The translations under genes and the position numbers were made by a program. From Diatrype stigma (lineage: Eukaryota > Ascomycota > Sordariomycetes > Xylariales > Diatrypaceae): a stretch of DNA of 64,000 nt. The notes beneath the pieces are model-generated. The model was not told the DNA's origin. It did not search any database and saw nothing but the letters and a program-made list of their open reading frames with translations. Location of the stretch: positions 186,001-250,000 of the forward strand of contig JAKJXP020000050.1 of assembly GCA_022225965.2 (NCBI GenBank). The letters are read 5' to 3'. This document shows, piece after piece, positions 34,354 through 43,735 of the stretch. Each line of letters opens with the position of its first letter. Position 1 is the stretch's first letter.

Positions 34354-35094
34354 ATGATGACCGCTTGTCCGGTCTTCCGACTCTGCCTCTTATGGCTGGC
34401 GGCAATCCAGGCCGTCTCCAGTGCTACTACTACTATCCCCGACCCTCTGCCGACCTTCGGTCCTAGGAAGAATTACGGCGACCGCCCTACAGACTCGAAA
34501 GGGCGTCCTCCTATCGTCCAGAGGGAGCGCTTGGGAAACGGCACCCTCTCGTCCTACAGTTGGTTGGAGGACCCCTTTTTAGTCGACGCCAGTCTAGACG
34601 GCGACAACAGCAACAACAATAGTGGCAATAGCCAACTCGAAAAAAGGGTCCATTACGGGGAAGGGAAAGGTGGCACAGATACGCACGATCGACAGGGCCA
34701 AACGCATGAGGAGGAGGAAGCAAACAAGCTTTGCGTTGTACCCGTCTGGATCTGCGACCCTAGTTGGAACCACGCCTTCACGGAGGCGTGCGACATCCTG
34801 ATCGCGGACAACCTGCACAAGGAGAGGACGCTCCCGCTGTGGACGTACTCGCTCTGCTACGCGCTGGACTGGGACTACTGGGGCGACTACCAGTGTTGCA
34901 TGAGCTGGACGGGGATAAAGACGGCTATCAACACGAGCGACCTCCTCCCCGCGGCCGAGGGGCTGTACCAACGCTGTCAGTTCAACCAGCAGCGGCTGGG
35001 GTACCACGTCGTCTCGGGCCGCGTCATCCGTACCCAACTCGGGGGCGCATGTGCCTCGCAGTGCATGTCTAATCGTGACGAGCACTGCCAGTAG
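34354..35094 (+). CDS. Secreted cysteine-rich protein, unrecognised family
   Basis: 246 residues, single exon. A signal peptide (FRLCLLWLAAIQAVSSA) is followed by a Pro/Gly/Asn-rich, poorly structured region to about residue 120 containing a KR site (LEKRVHYG), a possible Kex2 cut. The C-terminal domain (about 125-246) is ordered and has ten cysteines: LCVVPVWIC, EACDILI, SLCYALDWDYWG, QCCMSW, RCQFNQ, GACASQCMSNRDEHC. The end pattern C-x3-C-x-S-N-R-x4-C and a central CC-x-SW are found in other secreted fungal proteins that I know only as uncharacterised. The architecture, disordered pro-region then disulfide-rich domain, suits an extracellular effector or wall protein. A second ATG three bases downstream is equally possible as the start. 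Confidence 0.75.
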   Translation: MMTACPVFRLCLLWLAAIQAVSSATTTIPDPLPTFGPRKNYGDRPTDSKGRPPIVQRERLGNGTLSSYSWLEDPFLVDASLDGDNSNNNSGNSQLEKRVHYGEGKGGTDTHDRQGQTHEEEEANKLCVVPVWICDPSWNHAFTEACDILIADNLHKERTLPLWTYSLCYALDWDYWGDYQCCMSWTGIKTAINTSDLLPAAEGLYQRCQFNQQRLGYHVVSGRVIRTQLGGACASQCMSNRDEHCQ

Positions 35095-35484
35095 ACAGGA
35101 AGAGGAAGTACGCCCACTGTCTGCTTGGACAAGTGAGGGAGGGGGGCGCGGTATCATGCAACTCGGCTGCTTGCCTATATTTGTACTCAGTCAGATCATA
35201 GAGTCAGTAGCTGATGTTCGTAAGATGAGGATTCGATTCATGAGAAAAGAAATGAGCAACTTGTTGTCATGTAATCATACGAGAAATATTCTATTGGTTA
35301 CTGGTTCTCTAGCTAGACGACGCTATCTGAAATATGCATATCGTTATTGACATGAGACTCCCGTGTTCAATCATTAATCTCATCCACAGATGCTCGGAAA
35401 GGTCTAGCACATCTGTGATGAAGTCGTGACGTAAAGTTTGGAGTGCTTCGCACTTTTATCCATATGCTATAGCTACGACCAAAT
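35095..35484. other. Intergenic between convergent genes
   Basis: 3' regions of the secreted cysteine-rich gene and the first AA9 gene. Nothing further seen. Confidence 0.45.
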
Positions 35485-36357
35485 TCACCCTTGCCAAACA
35501 GCAGGACCGGGTGCCGTATAGCTGGTCGCGACGGGGTAGTAGGACCATATCAGACCCGGGTCGTTCGCCTTGTATGCTCCGGGGAAAGCGACCAGCGGGC
35601 CAGGGGTACCATTGCCTCCGTCTGTGACCTTGACCTGAGCGCAGGACAGGTACATCTGGGCTCCTCCTACCGACTGCGCCTGGTGTAGCGCGATGCTCTC
35701 CACGCGGACGAGATAGTTGCCGGACGGCACATTTTTCGGGATGGTGAACTCGACACTCTTCTTGTCTGGGACACGTCAATATTGTATTAGCCCAAGCTAC
35801 CCATGATAACATGCTGGATGAAGGTCAGAACGACAGGTGGGCAGTAAGGGGCCTTACTATAAGCGGGCCAAGTATCCTCGCCCGAGGTCAGCGCACCGCT
35901 TGCGTTCGGGACGGCGGTGATGCTGGCGGCTTTGAACCAGACATTGCCCGCAGCCTCCCACGTGTTGATGTCGGCGCCGTCAGGGACTCGCGCCATGTAG
36001 AACTGGACAGGACCGAAGTGGCTGACGGACGACATGGCCACAAAGCCAAGCGTGTCGCCGGCAGCGACCGTGGCGGTCCCAGTCCCCGGCGCCATCTGGA
36101 AGCAGCGCATATCAGCGCTGTTGACGTCTGTCACGCCGAAGTTCGACTGATAGTTCTTCGTCTGCCGGACGGACGTCCATTCTTTCTCCTCGGCAACACC
36201 ACCGATAATCAGTTTGGGGAATCGATCTGTCGTAATATGTTAGAAGTCTCGGCATCAACAAGAAATAGGCACGATAAAGGGGATATTATGGGGAACAACA
36301 CTAACAGTGAGCCTGTGCAACACCTGCAAGAAGGAGAAAGCCGTTAAGCAGATGCAT
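35485..36357 (-). CDS. AA9 lytic polysaccharide monooxygenase (LPMO), first of a divergent pair
   Basis: Three exons (36357-36306, 36226-35858, 35765-35485) give 233 residues. The short first exon encodes only the signal peptide and ends in the codon after His17, so cleavage after QA exposes the N-terminal histidine of the copper brace (HYRFPKLI). The second brace ligand is His87 (SSVSHFGP); the axial Tyr179 lies in AQMYLSC, and His168 and Gln177 complete the usual second sphere. Cys59 and Cys182 can form the conserved disulfide. AA9 enzymes oxidatively cleave cellulose or hemicellulose outside the cell. There is no cellulose-binding module. The W of the usual sW-x-V-x-IP segment is Glu here. 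A minus-strand TATA-like TTATATAG lies at 36463-36470, about 105 bases before the start. Confidence 0.93.
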
Positions 36358-37522
36358 TTTGAGGACGTCCTTAAGTGGTCCTTAAGGGGGTTGAACGAAG
36401 ATTTGTTTAGGCTTGCGATGATATCGTGGTGGGGGGATGAGGTATGAGGCCCCTATTATACACTATATAACCGCAGGCCGCAAGCTAACAGTATAAGCGT
36501 CATTACCGAGCGGATTGCAGAAAGGCAAAGGGGAATCTCACGTGGGGTCACTTGCCTAGACCAATATCTACTGCGAGTCGAAGTCCCAAGGCCTTGTCTA
36601 ATACTCTGGGGTACATTTAGCCTATTTTGCAAACATCAAAGGCAGTGGTTCGGGTATATGTGGGTAAAAGCTCTTGTCTATCACAAGATCTTGGGACTGC
36701 CCTAGCTGAAAGACCACTCACCTATAAGCCCAGATGCGAGCACACGTTGTGTTTCTAATTATGTCCTCCCTTAATATTTCCCCAGTCAACTAGCTCCTCG
36801 AAGATGGCTACAATAGGGGAAACGGGGATGGTTTCGGCATTTAAGTTGAATAAAGATCATCAGTTCATTGCTCCTTGTTCGAGTCGAAGAGTTATCATAA
36901 TCTCCGACTGTTATAGGTACTCATGCTGATCTCATATCTGGGTGGTGCTCCTAGGCAGCGAGGCTATTTTCGAGAAGCCAAGCTGTACCTGAAGGCGACT
37001 GTTGAACCTCTTAACAAGTGCATAGTGTTAGTCTAAGTCGAAGTCTCCCATTCCAACAAGCGCTGATAAAAATCCATGATAGTAGGCTGTGCAATTTAGC
37101 CGGGTGCTTACCAACAAGGCGTAGCTGCCACTCCGAGGCGCAAGATAAGTCTCGTAGAGTGCATCAAGTGAAATCTTTTATTAGTCAATACCATTCTGAC
37201 AGCATGATACCCTTAGGGACAGAACCTGGCTCGGTAGTGCGCATCCGGCATGGAGCAGAGCATGAGCACATGATTGGTTGCTGGAGCTTCTCCTATATAA
37301 AGGCGGACCAAGAAACACCGCAGTCTAAATTCGTCGTTGGGAGACCGAGTTCCAGACCTTGATCACCTTCAACTCCATAGCATTAGAATGATATGGATCC
37401 GTAGTCTTATCTTTCACAAAATGTCATTGGTGTGTGGTGTTCGCTCTTTGGACAATATTCTTTGACAACCCCCCCTGCCTCTCTTTTCAGCTAGAATCGT
37501 CCATCTACTTGAGATCAACACG
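36358..37522. promoter_or_regulatory. Shared divergent promoter region of two AA9 genes
   Basis: 1,165 bases separate two AA9 genes transcribed away from each other. TATA-like boxes are placed near each gene (36463-36470 minus; 37294-37301 plus), with an ATTGG (CCAAT-type) box at about 37273. GTGGGG hexamers matching the CreA/CRE1 carbon-repressor consensus SYGGRG occur at about 36429 and 36543. That fits regulation by carbon source; occupancy is inference. Confidence 0.45.
37294..37301 (+). promoter_or_regulatory. TATA box of the second AA9 gene
   Basis: TATATAAA, 222 bases before the ATG at 37523, with an ATTGG box about 20 bases upstream and a pyrimidine-rich tract just before the ATG. 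Confidence 0.4.
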
Positions 37523-38511
37523 ATGAGACTCACAGCAGCTGTGCTCCTGAGCTTTGCGGCGGCTCTCACGTCCGCGCACACGATCTTCCAGAAGGTATCG
37601 GTCAACGGGGCCGACCAGGGCCAGCTCAAGGGCGTCCGCGCGCCGGACAGCGACTACCCGATCCAGGACGTCAACGACGCCAGCTTCGCGTGTAACAAGG
37701 ACATCAAGCATCAGGACAGCACCGTCATCTCGGTGCCCGCCGGTGCCAAGGTCGGCGCCTGGTGGGGTCATGTCATCGGGGGAGCGCAGTCCCCGAACGA
37801 CCCCGACGACCCCATTGCCGCGAGTCACAAGGGTATGTTTTTGCCATGCCGTGCTTTTTCGCCCTTATTCATCTCCCTGGAGGCGAACCCTGCCTATGCA
37901 TATATATAGTCCCTGTAGACTACTGGGTGAAGAATCGAAGTCACTCAGTCTAGAGCTAATGAAGGGAAAAGGACCCGTCTCTGTATACCTCGCCAAGGTG
38001 GACAATGCGGCTACCGCCGGAACCACCGGCCTGAAGTGGTTTAAGGTGTACGAGGACGGACTGAACAACGGCGTGTGGGGTGTCGATAACATGATTGCGA
38101 ACAAGGGGTGGACCTACTTCACAATGCCTTCGTGTGTTGCGCCGGGCGACTACCTGATGCGCGTGGAGCTGATCGCTCTCCACTCGGCCTATGCGTCGGG
38201 CCAAGCCCAGTTCTACATGGAATGCGCACAGTATGTCATCTGGAAGTCCCTTTCTTCCCTCCTCCCTTTTTCGTCGCTATCTAGTATCGGGAGCACCACT
38301 GTTCGAATGTTGAGTGCTGATCACCGGAACAAAAAACAGGATCCGGGTCACGGGCTCGGGCACCAACGCCGGCTCAGATTTCGTCAGCTTCCCGGGCGCG
38401 TACTCCGCCAACGACCCCGGCATTCTCATCTCCATCTACGACACGCAGGGTAACCCGAACAACGGTGGCAAAGCTTACACGATTCCTGGGCCCCGTCCCC
38501 TCACTTGCTGA
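37523..38511 (+). CDS. AA9 lytic polysaccharide monooxygenase (LPMO), second of a divergent pair
   Basis: Exons 37523-37832, 37972-38230 and 38340-38511 join in phase to 246 residues. The signal peptide ([18 protein letters not shown]) is cut before His19, the brace histidine ([11 protein letters not shown]). The second ligand is His83 (WGHVIGG), followed by the family block [15 protein letters not shown]. His174, Gln183 and axial Tyr185 (AQFYMECAQ) complete the site; the N-terminal Cys57 should pair with Cys188. The first intron acceptor was set at AAAAG 37971 because it restores HKGPV. No binding module follows the catalytic domain. It is a paralogue, not a duplicate, of the gene at 35485: intron positions and the His-brace neighbourhood differ. 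A role in cellulose oxidation is known for the family. Confidence 0.94.
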
Positions 38512-39115
38512 GGTGAATGAAAAAGGGGTAGTAATGTACCTCGAGGAAACGCAAACAGTATCAAATTAAAACCCAAGGGAATGACAGTCGCTATGAAAAG
38601 ACGGAGCTCGCAGAGCCATGAGTGCAACAGAGAAACCGTAGCTTGCAAGGGTACGCTAGAGTGCCTACGTAGCTAAGAACGAATGACCGTTGGACCAACT
38701 GGTTGTCTCAACCTAGAGACTATTCCTATTGGTCCCGATAGAATGTGCTCTAAACTCTGAAAGTTACTTCCTGTCTGATATACATCCATGATGCCACTAT
38801 AGAGAGCCAGACACATGCTTGATAGTGACAGAGGGCTGGTTCCTTTGCGCATCGCATAAACAGCCGCGTAAACCTCTTGTGAAGTTGCGAACTTCCCGTG
38901 TCCTAACCGATACCAACGATTGTTTTTCCCGGCCCTCGAGATCATGCGAGTCCCTTCCCGTCAACCCAAAGTAATGATACTCATGGTTCATCCATATTAC
39001 AAGGAGACACCCGTAAGAAATGCGAATAGGGGGAAGAAGCTGTGAGCCCTTGCCGTCGCATCTCCGCTAGCCACGGTACCGTAGAGAGATTTAGAAGAAA
39101 AGAAGGGGAAGCCGT
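38512..39115. other. Intergenic between convergent genes
   Basis: No gene or structured element seen. Confidence 0.45.
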
Positions 39116-41107
39116 CTATTCGCTCTTAAGCTTCTTGTTCCTATCAGCTGCTGCTAACAATGGTTCAGTGGTGGGCGAGGCCAGCGACAAGCGACGCTTG
39201 TTGCTTCTGTGGGGGGTCTCCTGTTGAGCAAGCGGATTTGCGGTTTTTTCCTCTCTTGCTTCGGTGGAGTGGGTGGTGGTAGCGACAGGAGAAGCAGTAG
39301 TAGCAATAGGAGCAGTAGTAGTAGCGATAGGAGCAGTAGTAGTAGCGATAGGAGCAGCAGTAGTGCTGTCCGGTGACAATGCCGTACGGAAACTTGCTTC
39401 TCTCGTCCGTGGGGGCGGGAGAGTCAGAGCAGGAGCTCCGCTTCCGGGGTGCGAACTGTGGGTTGAACCACTACGCTCTAGATCGCGAACGGTCGCGCCT
39501 CCTCCTTCTTCGTCTAAGATTTCGGTTTTGTCGCTAGCCTTATATGCTACGATGGTGTCGCTAGCCCTCCTCTTGTCCTTGCCAGGGGCACTGGCACTGG
39601 CACTGGCACTGCCCTCTGCCTCAGGCGCCGCTGCCGCATCACCACCGCCATAAGTTGTTGCGGCCATCAGACGAGCTGCCTTGCGCAGGAAATACTTGGA
39701 AGGCGCATCCCGGCACGCCTGGCACTGCCTGAAGAGCCGCGGCCCCTGGCCATGTTTCTGGTAGAACACACCGATCGCCCAGATGCGCCGGCAATGGCTG
39801 CAGAGCCGGCGCTCGGTGTGCCCGAGCTCGCTGTTCAGGCTCTGGAATTCCGCTTCGCAGTCCTTGAGCAACTTGCGCCGGGCCTTTGCACTTGCACCTC
39901 CGAGATAACAACCGTAGCAGTGCATTTTTTGGCCGTCCCCGACCATGCTGGCGGATGCTACTTCTGTCTGGTCTCGGAGTACTTTTAAGCAGTTGCAACA
40001 GCCCCCTGCCGCGGCGGCGGGGGGTGTTTGGTGTTGCTGTGATTGTGATTGTGGTTGTGGTCGTGATCCCGATTGTGGCTGCGATCTGGAAAGAGCACTG
40101 GCCGTTGATGGAAGTAGACTCGCAGGATGGGTGTCGCCCCTCTGTTGTCGATCGCCTGGGATGGAAATCTCTTCTTCTTCATTTGATGGATCGGCTTGGG
40201 GGGCACTGATAGGGCCGATGGCCTCGGCTGCTACATCGTCGGCTTCTTTCCCTGTGGCGGGATTATGGCCGCTCCTAGAACTGACCACATCGTCATCGCC
40301 GTCGTCATCCATGAGATTGTCATGGTTGTTGTGGGCATGGTCGATCTGTTTGTGACGAGGTCTACGCTCACGATAGGGGGGCATGTAGTCTTCGTCCTTA
40401 CCGTCATCCATGTCGTTGTCATCTTTATCATATTCATCGTTTTCATCGTTTTCATCGTAGCTCTCCTCGTTATAACAAGGTCCAAGCCAGTTATCGTCGG
40501 ATTGGTGCTGTATATGAGCCACTTCTCTACCACTGTGAGAACTGTCTTCAGCATCAGCCGCTGATATAACGGATTTCCCTATTCCTTTCTCCGTGGAGAC
40601 CGTGGGGCTGGTTGCGTTGAGAAATAGACCATCTAGCAGGTCCGATTCTTGATCCTCACAGCAAATTCGTGTACCTAGGTTGTCAGTGTTTGTTCCATAG
40701 TCTGAGGTTCCAGATTGGAACTTGAAGGATGAGTCACCTCGTATTTCTGGAAGCATTCGCTCCTTGGACTGTATATCAACATCTGATCTGGCCGGCAATG
40801 TAGCGACAGGCATGATAGGGGCTTCTGGCATACCACCGCCACCACCACCACCACCAGATATGGTGTTAGGGCCTTTCTCGGAAAGCTTCTTCATAGGTTG
40901 GGATAGAAGTAATTCTACTTCCTCCAATATGGATTTTTCATATAGAGCTAGCGTTTTTTTAAGTTGGTTCGTTAGCGACTTATGTCTGTCCACAGTGGTG
41001 TTTCCGGTAGGACCCGGTCTCGTTGGGTCGGCCATGTTCTGATCAATGATAATGCTAGGAGAAGTATGAGATGATTTCAGGGATAGCTTGACTGTCGTGA
41101 AGGCCAA
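39116..41107 (-). CDS. Large low-complexity protein with a central cysteine-ligand module
   Basis: 663 residues in one exon; the real start may be the ATG 24 codons in (MADPTRPGPTG). Order: a short helical segment (LTNQLKKTLALYEKSILEEVELL), a poly-Gly run, an acidic Asp/Glu/Asn tract near residues 215-240, a Gln/Ser/Pro tract, then an ordered region. There CCNC (about 368), CYGC, CSHCRRIW (about 434) and CQACR (about 461) could bind two zinc ions. After it come Ala/Ser runs, a heptad repeat PIATTTA encoded by 21-base repeats, and a basic end (NKRRLSL, NRNKKLK-type) that may be a nuclear signal. The C-x2-C-R-R-I-W ... C-x2-C-R block recalls zinc modules of uncharacterised fungal proteins. Probably a nuclear DNA- or protein-binding factor, by composition only. 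Confidence 0.65.
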   Translation of the reverse strand: MAFTTVKLSLKSSHTSPSIIIDQNMADPTRPGPTGNTTVDRHKSLTNQLKKTLALYEKSILEEVELLLSQPMKKLSEKGPNTISGGGGGGGGMPEAPIMPVATLPARSDVDIQSKERMLPEIRGDSSFKFQSGTSDYGTNTDNLGTRICCEDQESDLLDGLFLNATSPTVSTEKGIGKSVISAADAEDSSHSGREVAHIQHQSDDNWLGPCYNEESYDENDENDEYDKDDNDMDDGKDEDYMPPYRERRPRHKQIDHAHNNHDNLMDDDGDDDVVSSRSGHNPATGKEADDVAAEAIGPISAPQADPSNEEEEISIPGDRQQRGDTHPASLLPSTASALSRSQPQSGSRPQPQSQSQQHQTPPAAAAGGCCNCLKVLRDQTEVASASMVGDGQKMHCYGCYLGGASAKARRKLLKDCEAEFQSLNSELGHTERRLCSHCRRIWAIGVFYQKHGQGPRLFRQCQACRDAPSKYFLRKAARLMAATTYGGGDAAAAPEAEGSASASASAPGKDKRRASDTIVAYKASDKTEILDEEGGGATVRDLERSGSTHSSHPGSGAPALTLPPPRTREASFRTALSPDSTTAAPIATTTAPIATTTAPIATTASPVATTTHSTEAREEKTANPLAQQETPHRSNKRRLSLASPTTEPLLAAADRNKKLKSE
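39278..39363. repeat. 21-base coding minisatellite, about four copies
   Basis: The unit GCAGTAGTAGTAGCGATAGG-A repeats in tandem and in frame, giving PIATTTA repeats on the minus strand. Two central copies are identical, so copy number probably varies between strains. Confidence 0.75.
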
Positions 41108-41846
41108 GGAGCATATCCGTTTTGTCCAGAGAAATAGTAGAAAATAGCATTTCTTATACCCAACATGTAGCCAGACGTTCTTTGCCCCCTAAGATGCTTT
41201 CGAATCATTATAGCTACGAGACTATGACCCTTAGTGAGGCAGAGGGTCCTCAGACAGTCCTGAATCAAACGGCTTAGGTATAGCCTTCTTCAGTCTTCGT
41301 CGCCTTGGGTTTGTTGGTTTAACATTTACATTGAAATACCTTTACAGGCTATTGATGAAAGCTTCATATTCATAGCTGCCTTGTCTAACCCGCTTTGTTG
41401 ACTCACTACAATATCCACGCTCTCTATTACAATCTCATGCAATTCGATATCATCAGCCTTTTGGCCCTTTCGGCTTTGGGCTGTACAAGGGTGCCTTATC
41501 ATTGAAGCAACAGTTATGGTGCCTTCAAGAATTTTCCAGGGCATAGCTATGTCTGGGAATGACTGAATTGATTCCCTCTGTTTTTTTGGGGGGGGGGGGG
41601 AGGGGGTGTTCTCCCAAGGCCAGGTCGAACATGTTGCTAGGCATAAGCCCGGCCTGTCTCAAATCGAATCTAGCACGATCTGGGCACAAGAAAGGTATAT
41701 ACCAAGTCAAGCTGTATGTAGCTTCACCAACGCCTGATTTTCCTTCCTAAACGCCTATTCCTCACTCGGTACCTAAGAAAGGGTATTCCAATACAAGCCA
41801 TCACCTCGTATCATCATGAAAGTCATATACGCCGTAGTCATTTTAA
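41108..41846. other. Intergenic with a long poly-G tract
   Basis: No supported gene. A T-tract followed by 13 G, A and 5 G lies at about 41581-41606; such runs are prone to length errors and form G-quadruplex-type structures. Confidence 0.45.
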
Positions 41847-42791
41847 TCAGGACTCGTTGTCCTGCTTTTGCTTCTTCTGCGCATGATCTGGATCGGCCGG
41901 ATCCGTTGTCGGAACATTGGGCAGCTGACTTGCCGTGGCCTCGAGTTCCTCTTTAGCTTCGGCATCCGCCTCCTTTGGTTTGGCCTCAGGATTCGCTTCC
42001 GGGGCGTTATCCTTCTCCTTCTCCGTAGCGACCTCAGTAGCAGGAGGAAAGAAACGGCTATATAAAGAGGGTATCCTGGTTAGATTCACAAGTGCTAGAT
42101 CCGAGATACAATGTCTGAGTAGCATATGAACTTACGGAAGTGCGTCATTGTAGGCCCGAACATCCTTCTCCTCGAAGGTTACAAAGATGATCTTCTCGAG
42201 CTTCCCGCCATCGTCGCCGTCGAGGAAGGAGGAGACGGTCTTGCAGGCGACAGCAGCGGCTTGGCGGGGCGGGTAGCCGTAGACGCCGGTGCTGATGCCG
42301 CTGAAGGCGACGGTCTTCAGGCCGTGCTGGACGGCCAGCTCTAGGCTCGTCCGGTAGCAGCTCTGCAGGGTGGCCTCGCTCCACTCGGTGTCGCGGTTGT
42401 CGTAGATGGGGCCGACGGTGTGGATGACTTTCTTACAGGGCAGGTTGTAGGCGTCGGTGATCTTGGAGAAGCCGGTCTTGCAGCCGTTCAGGGTCCGACA
42501 TTCGGCCAACAGCTTGCGCCCCGCGGCTCTGTGGATGGCCCCATCGACGCCGCCGCCGCCGAGCAGCGATTCGTTTGCGGCATTGACGATGGCGTCCACG
42601 GCGAGGTTGGTGATGTCGCCGCGGATCAAACCGATGCGATCGTTGTGCGCAGACGTCGCGTTAGACTGAGCAGAGGGTGAGGAGGAAGGCGGGGAAGGGT
42701 TGAGCTTCTTCAGCTTGTAAAGAAGGCTGAGGGTGGGAATATCGGTTGCAGCGATTGGCGCCATCTTGGTTGCGATCGTTCTGCGGAACAT
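41847..42791 (-). CDS. Macro-domain protein (ADP-ribose binding or hydrolase)
   Basis: Exons 42791-42136 and 42057-41847 join in phase across a 78-base intron to 288 residues. The macro domain spans about 50-220: [16 protein letters not shown] at 58-72, [14 protein letters not shown] at 78-91, and the phosphate loop [10 protein letters not shown] at 165-174. These are the signatures of MacroD/YmdB-like enzymes that remove ADP-ribose from proteins or hydrolyse O-acetyl-ADP-ribose, including the catalytic-region NAAN and G-x-V-D. The second exon encodes only a Lys/Glu/Ala-rich tail ([20 protein letters not shown]) with a basic end (KKQKQDN). The start could also be Met10. Soluble, probably nuclear or cytosolic. 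No neighbouring partner suggests a pathway. Confidence 0.93.
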
Positions 42792-43735
42792 TCGCGTTGG
42801 TGTTGACGTTGATGACGTGTAGTATTGCTCGCTCGCCGGACTTCGCTATATGTACTTCCTGCTAGCGTTTGTGTCTTCTCCCTCCTCTGTTCCGGTCTTC
42901 TGCCTTGTGTCGTATATAGTCAGGGTGATAGGAATCGCGCCTGGGGCCGTAGGGGATGTCTCCGGAAAAGATGATACGATGGAAGTATCTATCAAATGAT
43001 CGATCCAGTCTCCCAAAATCTTTGAAGCCAATGCCCCTCCTAATGTATGTATGTATGTATGTATGTAGGTATTATAAGCTGTTTGCTAGTTACATGCAGG
43101 GCGGGCAATGACGTTAAACGTGGGGTAACCGTTATACGTGCCGTGCGTGTACTGTACATGTATGTATTTTGTTCGGTAATCACTAATGGTTGTGTATTTG
43201 TACATACATACATACATACATGTGTCTGTAATTACTGCTTGGTACCTGCATGTCTGCAAAACTCGCAAACCTTCGCAATAGGCAGAGTTTCCTCTCAAGC
43301 TTTTTTTATTGTTTGCACTTCTATAAGTAACTGTTTCGTGGGATTTCATTCAATTCCCCTCTCTCTGCTTTTGTTCTGACTCCTAGGCGATAAGCACAAA
43401 AGGCGTATTGTGAAAAGGGACAAAGATTGCCGTGCAAGTAGTTTCATAACGAGATTTAGCGACTACAAGTAATATTCCATCATACTTCCAAATTACGAAG
43501 TAAACAACAACAAGAAGATGGTTCAGAAACAACGCCATTGTTTGGGAACTAACCCTGGGTTCTTGTAGCACAGAATTTGTATATATACCTATACATACCC
43601 ACCAGAAGACAGACGACAGGCTCCAGCTAGCGACACCATCTCGTCACAAAAAGGTCTCGAAGCAAGTAACCATACAGCAACCCCTCAGCCCCTAAAACGA
43701 TCTACACCACAGGTAAGTAACCTCATTCGAGCATC
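42792..43735. other. Intergenic with two complementary tetranucleotide microsatellites
   Basis: (ATGT)n at 43043-43067 and (TACA)n at 43201-43220 are reverse complements about 135 bases apart and could pair as a long-loop hairpin. Both lie between divergent genes, so this is also promoter space. No gene is supported. Confidence 0.55.

Noticed and set aside
37554..38453. 299-codon plus-strand frame
   Set aside because: It is Arg/Ser/Thr-rich and overlaps the exons of the second AA9 gene in another frame; it also reads through that gene's introns.
39278..39363. CRISPR-like array
   Set aside because: The repeats are contiguous 21-base units in a coding frame without spacers, in a eukaryotic genome.
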